Part shown: positions 1 through 5,679 of the stretch, piece by piece
Layout: every line of letters begins with the position of its first letter
Position numbering within the stretch: the first letter of the stretch is position 1
NCBI GenBank assembly: GCA_947311285.1
Contig: CAMZKS010000076.1
Coordinates: 1-7,868, forward strand
Reading direction: 5' to 3'
DNA from: an uncultured bacterium
GTDB taxonomy: Bacteria; Patescibacteriota; Gracilibacteria; UBA4473
Length of the DNA stretch: 7,868 nt
Position numbers and translations under genes: made by a program
The notes under the pieces: model-generated
The model's database searches: none
The model's input: the letters and a program-made list of their open reading frames with translations, nothing else
Told to the model about the DNA's origin: nothing

Positions 1-42
1 CTATGGTACAACGAAATTATAAAATGTTAAATTATTCCATTT

Positions 43-149
43 ATTCCCCTCCCGCTGGGAGGGGTTAGGGGAGGGTGGAAGAAGAAAGATAAACCTGCTA
101 TTATCTTCGCGAGCCCCCCTCCGGCTCCCCCCAGCGGTGGGAGAGAATT
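43..149. repeat. Long imperfect inverted repeat, REP-pair/MITE-like
   Basis: The whole stretch folds back on itself around position 96-97. The innermost arms are AAGATAA (86-92) and TTATCTT (101-107) with an 8-base loop. The outer arms pair G-rich 57-80 with C-rich 113-130, and the ends ATTCCCCTCCC (43-53) and GGGAGAGAATT (139-149) are imperfect reverse complements. Each half also holds its own small hairpin: CCCCTCCC-GCT-GGGAGGGG (46-64), and CTCCCCCC-AGC-GGTGGGAG (125-143, one C/T mismatch). Two inverted hairpin units facing each other is the architecture of paired REP elements (BIMEs) or small MITEs, and G/C-rich intergenic repeats of this look are widespread in bacteria. No transposase or coding potential is visible. 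The right end lies immediately before dgt and could fold in its 5' UTR. Copy number elsewhere in the genome cannot be seen here. Confidence 0.75.
139..143 (+). promoter_or_regulatory. Shine-Dalgarno-like GGGAG of dgt, within the repeat
   Basis: GGGAG lies 13 bases before the dgt ATG, a long spacing; the overlapping purines to 145 would shorten it to about 11. It is part of the right-hand stem (136-143) of the upstream inverted repeat, so if it is used, its accessibility would depend on that fold. It is the only clear SD-like sequence in front of any gene in the window. Confidence 0.4.
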
Positions 150-156
150 ATAGAAT

Positions 157-1260
157 ATGAAACAAAATATTGACGGCGCTAATTTATGGGAGAGATTTGC
201 TGCCAACTTGGTGCCCTATGCCCAACATAACAGAAACTCGCGCGGGCGTCGTTTTAATGAACAAGAAGACCCCGACCGGTTGCCTTATCAACGAGATCGC
301 GATCGTATTATCCACACCACAGCCTTTCGTCGTTTGAAAGGGAAAATGCAGGTGGTGTCGCCTATGTCCGGCGATCATTTTAGAAATCGCCTCAGCCACA
401 CAATCGAAGTGGCTCAGGTGGCTCGTGATTTAGCGCGCCACTTGCGATTGAATGAGGATTTAGCAGAAGCGGTTGCCTTAGCGCATGATTTAGGGCACCC
501 GCCTTTTGGACACGCAGGCGAAAAAGCCTTAGATCGAAAAATGCGTGAGCACGGCCGAAGTTTTGACCATAACGTGCAGTCGTTACGCGTGGTAGAAGTG
601 TATGAAAAGCGGTACGCCGAATTTTCAGGGCTGAATTTAACAAAAGAAGTGTTAGAAGGGATTCAGAAACATGAGCGCAGCTTTGATCGTGGAGCGCGCG
701 GTAAAATATTTTTTCCGCATTTAGAAGGTCAGTTAGTAGATGTATCAGATGAAATCGCCTATCTAGCCGCTGATTTAGAAGATGGTATGCGGGCAGGCTT
801 CTTTGATTTGAAAGACTTAACGCAATTTAATTTATGCGCTGAGGCTCTTGCTGAAATTGGGGCCGAAGGCAAAGTATTGCGCGCTACCTTTATTCGCAAA
901 ATTATTCATAAACTACTGTATCGCTTAGTAGCGGATACAGAAGTAAATTTGAAAGACTTAAAAATTCAAACCCTAAGTGAGGTACAAAATCTACCGCGTA
1001 GTATTGTGGCGTTCTCACCGGAGTTTTATATAGAATTTGTGGCCTTGAAACAGTTTTTGATGGAACACTTTTACCGTCAACCCAGCGTTAAAAAAATGAC
1101 AGAAGACGGTGAACGTAAAATTGAAACGGTGTTTGATCAGTTATTGGCGCACCCAGAAAAAATACCAGATGAATTTATGCCAGAAGAAGATTTGCATCAG
1201 CGTATTTGTGATTACATCGCTGGCATGACTGATAGGTTTTTGGAGGGGTTTTTAAAGTGA
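157..1260 (+). CDS. dgt: Deoxyguanosinetriphosphate triphosphohydrolase-like protein (HD-domain dNTPase)
   Basis: This is a soluble HD-superfamily enzyme of the dGTPase family, which hydrolyses dNTPs (classically dGTP) to the deoxynucleoside plus tripolyphosphate and so helps balance dNTP pools. The 367-residue length fits the short bacterial dgt-like class. The N-terminus carries the typical DRDRIIHTTAFRRLKGKMQV segment (47-66). The metal ligands of the HD motif are visible: H81 (RLSHTIEV), H110-D111 (AHDLGHPPFGHAGE) and D198 (VDVSDEIAY). FDHNVQSLRV (136-145) is also a family signature. The ATG at 157 gives the expected N-terminus. The stop is TGA followed directly by an in-frame TAA, a tandem stop. 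The gene looks monocistronic, lying between the inverted repeat and an intrinsic terminator. Substrate preference among dNTPs cannot be read from the sequence; the family call is firm. Confidence 0.95.
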   Translation: MKQNIDGANLWERFAANLVPYAQHNRNSRGRRFNEQEDPDRLPYQRDRDRIIHTTAFRRLKGKMQVVSPMSGDHFRNRLSHTIEVAQVARDLARHLRLNEDLAEAVALAHDLGHPPFGHAGEKALDRKMREHGRSFDHNVQSLRVVEVYEKRYAEFSGLNLTKEVLEGIQKHERSFDRGARGKIFFPHLEGQLVDVSDEIAYLAADLEDGMRAGFFDLKDLTQFNLCAEALAEIGAEGKVLRATFIRKIIHKLLYRLVADTEVNLKDLKIQTLSEVQNLPRSIVAFSPEFYIEFVALKQFLMEHFYRQPSVKKMTEDGERKIETVFDQLLAHPEKIPDEFMPEEDLHQRICDYIAGMTDRFLEGFLK

Positions 1261-1283
1261 TAAATTAATTTAAAAAAAAACTT

Positions 1284-1335
1284 GAGACTGATCTCCAAAT
1301 TGAAGTCTAAACACAGAGACCGGTCTCGTTTTTTT
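1284..1335 (+). terminator. Intrinsic terminator of dgt
   Basis: Bases 1284-1295 pair with 1316-1327 over 12 positions, with one G/T wobble and one A/C mismatch, around a 20-base loop. One G and then seven T residues (1329-1335) follow. An A-run (1272-1280) lies upstream of the stem and could extend the pairing with the T-run. The hairpin starts 23 bases after the dgt stop and precedes the tyrA-pheA promoter, so it separates two transcription units. Confidence 0.8.
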
Positions 1336-1346
1336 GTAAGCTCTCA

Positions 1347-1374
1347 ATGACAAGAATAAATTTAAAACTAGAAT
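1347..1374 (+). promoter_or_regulatory. Sigma70-type promoter of the tyrA-pheA fusion, probably leaderless
   Basis: A -35-like ATGACA (1347-1352, 5 of 6 to TTGACA) and a -10-like TAGAAT (1369-1374, 5 of 6 to TATAAT) are separated by 16 bases. Transcription would start near 1381, only two or three bases before the ATG at 1384, so no Shine-Dalgarno would be included in the mRNA. It sits directly after the dgt terminator, where a promoter is needed. The call rests on motif match and position only. Confidence 0.5.
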
Positions 1375-1383
1375 GGGTTAGAT

Positions 1384-3069
1384 ATGAAAATTAAATCGAT
1401 TGGTATTTTAGGCGGAACGGGCGGCTTAGGCGCTCGTTTTGAAAATTATTTTAAAGAAAAATTCCCAGAACTGTCGGTGGAAGTCAGCGGACGCCGTACT
1501 AAGTTAACCAACCAAGACTTAGTCGAACAATCTGATTTAGTGATTTTTGCAGTGCCGATTGATCAAACTATTGAAGTGATAGAATCAATGATGCCTTATT
1601 CACGGCCCAGTCAAATTTGGACGGATTTTACCAGTATTAAGCAACAACCAATTGACGCGATGTTAAAATCTAAAGCGCAAGTTTGTGGTTTGCATCCGTT
1701 GTTTGGGGCGCTGCCAGAAATAGAGAACCAAACGCTGATTTACTGCCCAGAACGAATTGATAAAATTAACTTGGAAAGCTTATTGTGTTTATTAAAAGCG
1801 TTTAATTTAATGTCATTTTCTCCGCAAGCACACGATGATTTAATGGGTGTGGTGCAGTGTGCTTCGCATATGTCTGATATGGTAATGGGCGAAACGTTGC
1901 GACAGTCTGGGTTGGATTTTGAGACGATTTGGCAGGTTTCATCGCCTTCTTATCGCCTTAAATTAGAAGTTATGGGGCGAATGTTTGCGCAAAACCCTGA
2001 TTTATACGCCGATATTGCAACGCAAAATTTAAGCGCGCCCAAATTTACGAATTTATTTGAAAATGCTACAGATAAGCTGGCAGAAGTTGTTTCGGATAGA
2101 GATAGAACCACGTTAATCAAAAGCTTTGAAGCGACAAAATTATATCTAACGCCTGAATTTTGCGATAAAGCTTATCATACGTCACAGCATTTTTTATCAT
2201 CTTATAACGCGGAAGCTTCAGAACAAGTTGAGACCTTTGAAAGTCCAGACTTAAGTGCTGAGGTGGACATAGCTGTTTTTGGGGAAATTGGGTCGCACAC
2301 TGATAGTGCTCGAGCTGATTTTGAAACACAAACAGGTAAAGGGTCAGTGGCTTTTTATGGAAGTAAATTCAAGCTAGTGGAGGCTGTTAATCGTGGTGAA
2401 GCTCGGTGGGGGGTTTTGCCATATGAGAATACGACAGAAGGGGCCGTGTTAGAAGTTTTAGATGAACTACTCGCTCATCCAGAGGTTCAAATTGTCGGTG
2501 CGATTGAGCGTTCAATCGAGCAATATTTAATGGCCGCTTCCGTTTTAGCATTGAAAGATATTGAAAGAGTTTACTCGCACCCACAAGCGCTTTCACAAAG
2601 TAAGATTTATTTACGAGCGCAGGTGCCGCAGGCAGCGGTTCTTGCGGCGGCGTCCACCGCGGACGCCGCAAGACTAATAAAACAGTCAGCAGGGAAGTCT
2701 TGGGCCGCAATTGGTTCAAAAAATTTAGCGAATCAAACCGGGTTGCACATTCTTACCCCCAACATGGCGAGTGAAACGAATCGTACTCGCTTTGTGCTGG
2801 TGCAACGTAAACCAGATCCGAAGCCGAACACCGTCACCAGCATAGCTTTTTGGTTTAAAGCGGATCAGGCGGGGAATCTAGCGACGGTTTTGAATTATTT
2901 CTCTGAGGCGAATATTAATTTGCTGAAGCTTGATTCACGCAGAGCCACACCAGATAAAGGGGGGTTTGTTTTTTTTGTAGATGCGGAAATTAGTCGAGAT
3001 CAATTATCATCGCATATCGACTCGTTACAGCGAGAGGTCGCTGGTTTTCATATTCTGGGTGGGTATTAA
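1384..3069 (+). CDS. tyrA-pheA: Bifunctional prephenate dehydrogenase / prephenate dehydratase with ACT domain
   Basis: One 561-residue polypeptide joins both enzymes that split prephenate towards tyrosine (TyrA, oxidative decarboxylation to 4-hydroxyphenylpyruvate) and phenylalanine (PheA, dehydration to phenylpyruvate). Residues 1 to about 274 are TyrA: Rossmann loop GGTGGLG (10-16), AVPIDQT (56-62), GLHPLFG with H104 at the catalytic His of E. coli TyrA (H197), and SSPSYRLKLEVMGR ending in R199, equivalent to prephenate-binding R294. SGRR (35-38) after the second strand hints at NADP use. Residues about 294-475 are the dehydratase: GVLPYENTTEGAV (343-355), SHPQALSQ (398-405) and the TRF motif (468-470). 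Residues about 484-561 are an ACT domain with GNLATVL and LDSRR where PheA has GAL and ESRP, suggesting feedback control by phenylalanine. The linker (about 275-293) is too short for a chorismate mutase (AroQ), so that activity must come from elsewhere. No frameshift or internal stop is seen. Confidence 0.93.
   Translation: MKIKSIGILGGTGGLGARFENYFKEKFPELSVEVSGRRTKLTNQDLVEQSDLVIFAVPIDQTIEVIESMMPYSRPSQIWTDFTSIKQQPIDAMLKSKAQVCGLHPLFGALPEIENQTLIYCPERIDKINLESLLCLLKAFNLMSFSPQAHDDLMGVVQCASHMSDMVMGETLRQSGLDFETIWQVSSPSYRLKLEVMGRMFAQNPDLYADIATQNLSAPKFTNLFENATDKLAEVVSDRDRTTLIKSFEATKLYLTPEFCDKAYHTSQHFLSSYNAEASEQVETFESPDLSAEVDIAVFGEIGSHTDSARADFETQTGKGSVAFYGSKFKLVEAVNRGEARWGVLPYENTTEGAVLEVLDELLAHPEVQIVGAIERSIEQYLMAASVLALKDIERVYSHPQALSQSKIYLRAQVPQAAVLAAASTADAARLIKQSAGKSWAAIGSKNLANQTGLHILTPNMASETNRTRFVLVQRKPDPKPNTVTSIAFWFKADQAGNLATVLNYFSEANINLLKLDSRRATPDKGGFVFFVDAEISRDQLSSHIDSLQREVAGFHILGGY
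2647..2669 (+). other. GC-rich hairpin inside the dehydratase coding region
   Basis: GCGGCGTCC (2647-2655) is a perfect reverse complement of GGACGCCGC (2661-2669) around a five-base loop. The flanks CTT (2641-2643) and AAG (2670-2672) extend the symmetry imperfectly. The 32 bases 2641-2672 are 25 G/C, far richer than the surrounding gene. They encode an Ala-rich piece (LAAASTADAARL, 420-431) that aligns with the normal STAxAA segment of dehydratases, so this is not an obvious insertion. Confidence 0.5.
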
Positions 3070-3111
3070 TTTTGTGACGAGGGCAACTATCTGTTCTTTT
3101 ATTGTTTAATG

Positions 3112-3120
3112 TGCTATAAT
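3112..3120 (+). promoter_or_regulatory. Extended -10 promoter of the small helical protein gene
   Basis: TGCTATAAT is a perfect extended -10 element (TGn plus TATAAT). No good -35 lies upstream, which is usual for extended -10 promoters. Transcription would begin near 3127, leaving a 5' leader of about 17 bases with no Shine-Dalgarno before the ATG at 3144. Confidence 0.6.
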
Positions 3121-3143
3121 CATTAGATTGTATATACATTGAA

Positions 3144-3635
3144 ATGATGCCCGAAAATGCCGATAAGACGCCAAACTTTGAAGCTATTATTGCCCAAGAG
3201 GTCGATAATCTAGGGCTTGATGCGTCTAGCTTAGAAGGGGTGGAAGCTTCAGGGAAGGTGTCAGAAGTGGTGCGAGAGAACGCAGGAGAAAATATTTCAA
3301 ATGGTTCGGGTAAAGCCAAAAAAGACGATCAAACGGGGGGCGTTATTTCTCAGGCGGTGTCTAGCTTACTTTTTAAAAATACAAATTCTCAGCAGGATTA
3401 TGTTCTACCAACCCCCATTAAGCAAAAAGCAGAAGTAAAGAAAGCCATTGCCAAACGAACAAGAGATCTAGTGTACCAAGCAACAAGGCTGGAAAAATCA
3501 AAAAATTATTCGGCGGCTAAAATGGAACGATTGTTACGAGAAATTCGACAAATGCGAAATTTAATGAGTCAATTAGTGGACATGACACGAGAAATTGTTG
3601 AAGGACTTTATCGAAAATATATTTGGAAGCAGTAA
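3144..3635 (+). CDS. Uncharacterised small protein: disordered acidic N-terminus, helical basic C-terminus
   Basis: I do not recognise this 163-residue protein. Residues 1-85 are rich in E, D, N, S and G and look disordered (for example SLEGVEASGKVSEVV). Residues 92-163 are strongly helical and basic, with heptad-like spacing around 126-158 (ERLLREIRQMRNLMSQL), suggesting a coiled coil, and end in an aromatic/basic tail (LYRKYIWKQ). There is no signal peptide, no cysteine and no catalytic motif. The basic helical half would suit oligomerisation or binding to nucleic acid or a protein partner, but that is inference. Two ATG codons lie in tandem (3144 and 3147) and either could be used, as there is no SD. 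The gene has its own extended -10 promoter and no obvious terminator, and does not look like an operon partner of tyrA-pheA. Confidence 0.8.
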   Translation: MMPENADKTPNFEAIIAQEVDNLGLDASSLEGVEASGKVSEVVRENAGENISNGSGKAKKDDQTGGVISQAVSSLLFKNTNSQQDYVLPTPIKQKAEVKKAIAKRTRDLVYQATRLEKSKNYSAAKMERLLREIRQMRNLMSQLVDMTREIVEGLYRKYIWKQ

Positions 3636-3687
3636 TTTAATCCTCTTAGTACTACGGAAGGGGGGTTTGACTTTTGTTAGAATTAAT

Positions 3688-3715
3688 TTGACATGAGCAC
3701 CTTTTGTGGTAAAAA
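3688..3715 (+). promoter_or_regulatory. Sigma70-type promoter for the secreted-protein pair
   Basis: A consensus -35 TTGACA (3688-3693) is followed after 16 bases by TAAAAA (3710-3715), preceded by TG at 3707-3708, giving an extended -10. The start would be near 3721, leaving about 105 bases of 5' leader before the ATG at 3828. It lies in the 192-bp non-coding gap 3636-3827, in which I see no other gene. Confidence 0.6.
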
Positions 3716-3718
3716 TTG

Positions 3719-3733
3719 TTTGTAAAGTACAAA
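3719..3733. promoter_or_regulatory. Possible operator: TTTGTA-AAG-TACAAA inverted repeat
   Basis: Two perfect 6-base arms with a 3-base spacer sit exactly at the predicted transcription start of the secreted-protein promoter, a classic place for a repressor dimer to bind. In AT-rich DNA a 6-base arm pair can arise by chance. No regulator gene lies in the window to pair with it. Confidence 0.25.
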
Positions 3734-3827
3734 TAAAAAAACAAATACATTCTGCGGTTTGTTCATCTATTAAAAGATAAATGCCCCAAAGAATTGTTTT
3801 TTATTTTAACCCAACCTTCCCTTTATC

Positions 3828-4706
3828 ATGCGAAAAAATTTACTTCTCGGTCTCGGATTTGTGCTCATAGTAGGCTCACTTATTAGTTTTGTGGATGCAT
3901 CTCGTTATCAATATCATCAAATGCAACGAGCCGGCTACACAAATCCAAATCAGCAAGCTCATCGTCACTCTAGTGTGTATCGTCCGCACAGTGTTTCTTA
4001 CATAAATCCGTATGCAAATACGTTTCGTTCCCGAAATCGCAACCAATACAAAGCACAGTGTGATTTGCGAACGGAGTATGGTTGTCATTATTTCAACAAA
4101 CAGAATATGTACCGTCCGGCGAAAGATATGCTAGATTATAAATTGCAACGGCCGGCTCAAAATCCACGAATTGAAAACACATTTCAGTCAAACCGTTTAG
4201 TGGTTCGAAATAATAACTATGTTGACCGATCAGTGACGTACCGAGGCGAACCATCAGTAAGAGATTTAGCGAAAGCTGATACAACCTACTACACGGTTAA
4301 TACAAATACATTTACAAAAGACTCAAGTGGAACGTATCGTAGCAATAACACATCGTTGGCGTTTAGAGTTCTAACATCACCTAGTAATTACAAATGTAGC
4401 CAGAATAACTTTTGGGCTTGTGTGAATCGTTTAAATCAAAACTTTAAATCAACACAAGGTATTAATTCAGTTCTTAATGCGAATCAAGATTTTCGATGGA
4501 ATGATACACAAGCGCTAAGCTTCGCTCGTTTTCCTACGGTTTCGGAAAGCTTTGAAGCGAAGGGGAAAATATACTACCTGTTTAGTGCTCTCAACCCTGC
4601 GGATGGAAGTATTGTTCGAATCGAGGGAGTAGCGTCTGCTCATGATCGCAATTTAGCAGCGCAACTAATGTTTAACACCTTTGAAAGTTTTCGCTTTCGA
4701 CAGTAA
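3828..4706 (+). CDS. Secreted Tyr/Arg/Asn-rich protein of unknown function, paralogue A
   Basis: This 292-residue protein starts with a Sec signal peptide: basic RK, a hydrophobic core (5-20), and a probable signal peptidase I site after VDA (22-24), leaving a mature protein beginning SRYQYHQM. Residues 25-150 are low-complexity and rich in Y, R, N, Q and H. Residues about 175-292 look globular and end in MFNTFESFRFRQ. Four cysteines lie in two pairs with seven-residue spacing (C78/C86 and C190/C198), likely disulfides in an exported protein. It resembles the next gene in signal-peptide length, the ASR cleavage junction, the second Cys pair and the MF..SFR tail, so the two are probably duplicates. 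There is no anchor motif, LPXTG or lipobox. The role is unknown; a surface or envelope protein is the natural guess. There is no Shine-Dalgarno before the ATG. Confidence 0.85.
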   Translation: MRKNLLLGLGFVLIVGSLISFVDASRYQYHQMQRAGYTNPNQQAHRHSSVYRPHSVSYINPYANTFRSRNRNQYKAQCDLRTEYGCHYFNKQNMYRPAKDMLDYKLQRPAQNPRIENTFQSNRLVVRNNNYVDRSVTYRGEPSVRDLAKADTTYYTVNTNTFTKDSSGTYRSNNTSLAFRVLTSPSNYKCSQNNFWACVNRLNQNFKSTQGINSVLNANQDFRWNDTQALSFARFPTVSESFEAKGKIYYLFSALNPADGSIVRIEGVASAHDRNLAAQLMFNTFESFRFRQ

Positions 4707-4739
4707 ATTCTACTAAACTTTAATTAATTTAAAATACTT

Positions 4740-5630
4740 ATGAAAAAATCTCTTATCTTGGTCCTGGGGCTCGCCTTCATTACAGCAGGCATAATGCCTT
4801 TCAGCTCGGCTTCACGTAATGCGTATCACGCATACATTACTTCGCAGGCAAACAATAACGAATATCGTTATTTCTCTGAGGGGCGTCGAGTTACTAGTGC
4901 TCGAAAAACATATCAATCTAAAAAAACAACGAGTAGATATGCTACGGCTCGATACCAACGTAATAGCCGAGCTAATTACAGTGCACCAGTAGTTAAGCCC
5001 CTTTACATTGAGGCTGGGGAACGAAACGCCATGGGAACTAAAATTCGTCCGTTTTCGATTCGTGATGGCATTGCTCCTTGGCGTGCGAACTTAAAACGTA
5101 CAGGTCGAACTTCTCGAATTATCATGCCGTTAGCCAATAGCGCGATGAATTTTGAGACATTTAAGAATGAGGCGTTCTCGGTTCAACTTCCGGTTGGCGC
5201 AATGGCTAAAGCAACTGATGCACACTCGTTTGTGGCTGGAGATTTAGCTATTCGAATTAAAAAATTTAATGCACAGACTTGTCACAATGCCTATGGTTTT
5301 CAAGGTTGTGCGACAAATATTACTCGTTCTGAAAATTCAGCGTTAGTAGGAGGTAAGGGACGTTTAATTGCCATGGACAGAACGGTGCGACGGACCTACA
5401 AATCAGATTCAGTGTTGGATCAAGTAAACCTACAAACGAATGTTTATACAGAAAAATTTACCACAGAGTTTACAGACGGAGATCAATACACGCTCTATCG
5501 TTATGCGGTGCAAGACGTAGATGGAGGTGTTTACTTCATGGAAGTTAAGATTCCACGACGTGAAGCTGCAAATTATATCGCAGCGGTTGATAAAATGTTT
5601 GATTCATTCAGAATTTACGCTCAGCAATAA
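4740..5630 (+). CDS. Secreted Tyr/Arg-rich protein of unknown function, paralogue B
   Basis: This 296-residue protein has a Sec signal peptide (KK, hydrophobic core 4-20, likely cleavage after SSA at 22-24) and a mature start SRNAYHAY that resembles the preceding gene. Residues 25-130 are basic and low-complexity (many R, Y, T, S). The globular C-terminal part (about 138-296) has a single Cys pair (C181/C190, TCHNAYGFQGC) placed like the second pair of its neighbour. It ends VDKMFDSFRIYAQQ, matching the neighbour's MF..SFR tail. The gap between the genes is 33 bases with no terminator, so they are probably co-transcribed, although TAAAAT at 4730-4735 could be a weak internal -10. No enzyme motif, sorting signal or membrane anchor is seen. 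A partly redundant or heteromeric exported pair is an inference. Confidence 0.85.
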   Translation: MKKSLILVLGLAFITAGIMPFSSASRNAYHAYITSQANNNEYRYFSEGRRVTSARKTYQSKKTTSRYATARYQRNSRANYSAPVVKPLYIEAGERNAMGTKIRPFSIRDGIAPWRANLKRTGRTSRIIMPLANSAMNFETFKNEAFSVQLPVGAMAKATDAHSFVAGDLAIRIKKFNAQTCHNAYGFQGCATNITRSENSALVGGKGRLIAMDRTVRRTYKSDSVLDQVNLQTNVYTEKFTTEFTDGDQYTLYRYAVQDVDGGVYFMEVKIPRREAANYIAAVDKMFDSFRIYAQQ

Positions 5631-5665
5631 GTTGAAGTTTGGTTCTCTATCAATAAAAAATGTAT

Positions 5666-5671
5666 TAGAAT
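5666..5671 (+). promoter_or_regulatory. Candidate -10 of the thrC-kinase operon, leaderless
   Basis: TAGAAT matches TATAAT at 5 of 6 positions and ends 8 bases before the thrC ATG, so transcription would begin about at the start codon. The -35 position holds only a poor match (TTCTCT at 5643-5648). The hexamer and its spacing to ATG are nearly the same as in front of tyrA-pheA. Confidence 0.4.
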
Positions 5672-5679
5672 GAAATCTG

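Noticed and set aside
288..306. Palindromic GATCGCGATC in dgt
   Set aside because: It is a short palindrome within conserved codons (RDRDR), explained by repeated Arg-Asp codons.
392..643. Minus-strand open frame inside dgt
   Set aside because: It is an antisense shadow of the conserved HD region of dgt.
1316..1327. Perfect 12-base palindrome GAGACCGGTCTC as a regulator site
   Set aside because: It is better explained as the descending arm of the dgt terminator stem, followed by the T-run.
2387..2719. Minus-strand open frame of 110 codons inside the dehydratase region
   Set aside because: It overlaps a full-length conserved enzyme on the other strand, has no promoter or ribosome site, and its translation resembles no protein family.
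3781..3870. Small + frame (29 codons) starting at ATG 3781 and overlapping the start of the first secreted protein
   Set aside because: There is no SD, it is very short, and it runs out of frame into a clear signal-peptide gene; nothing supports translation.
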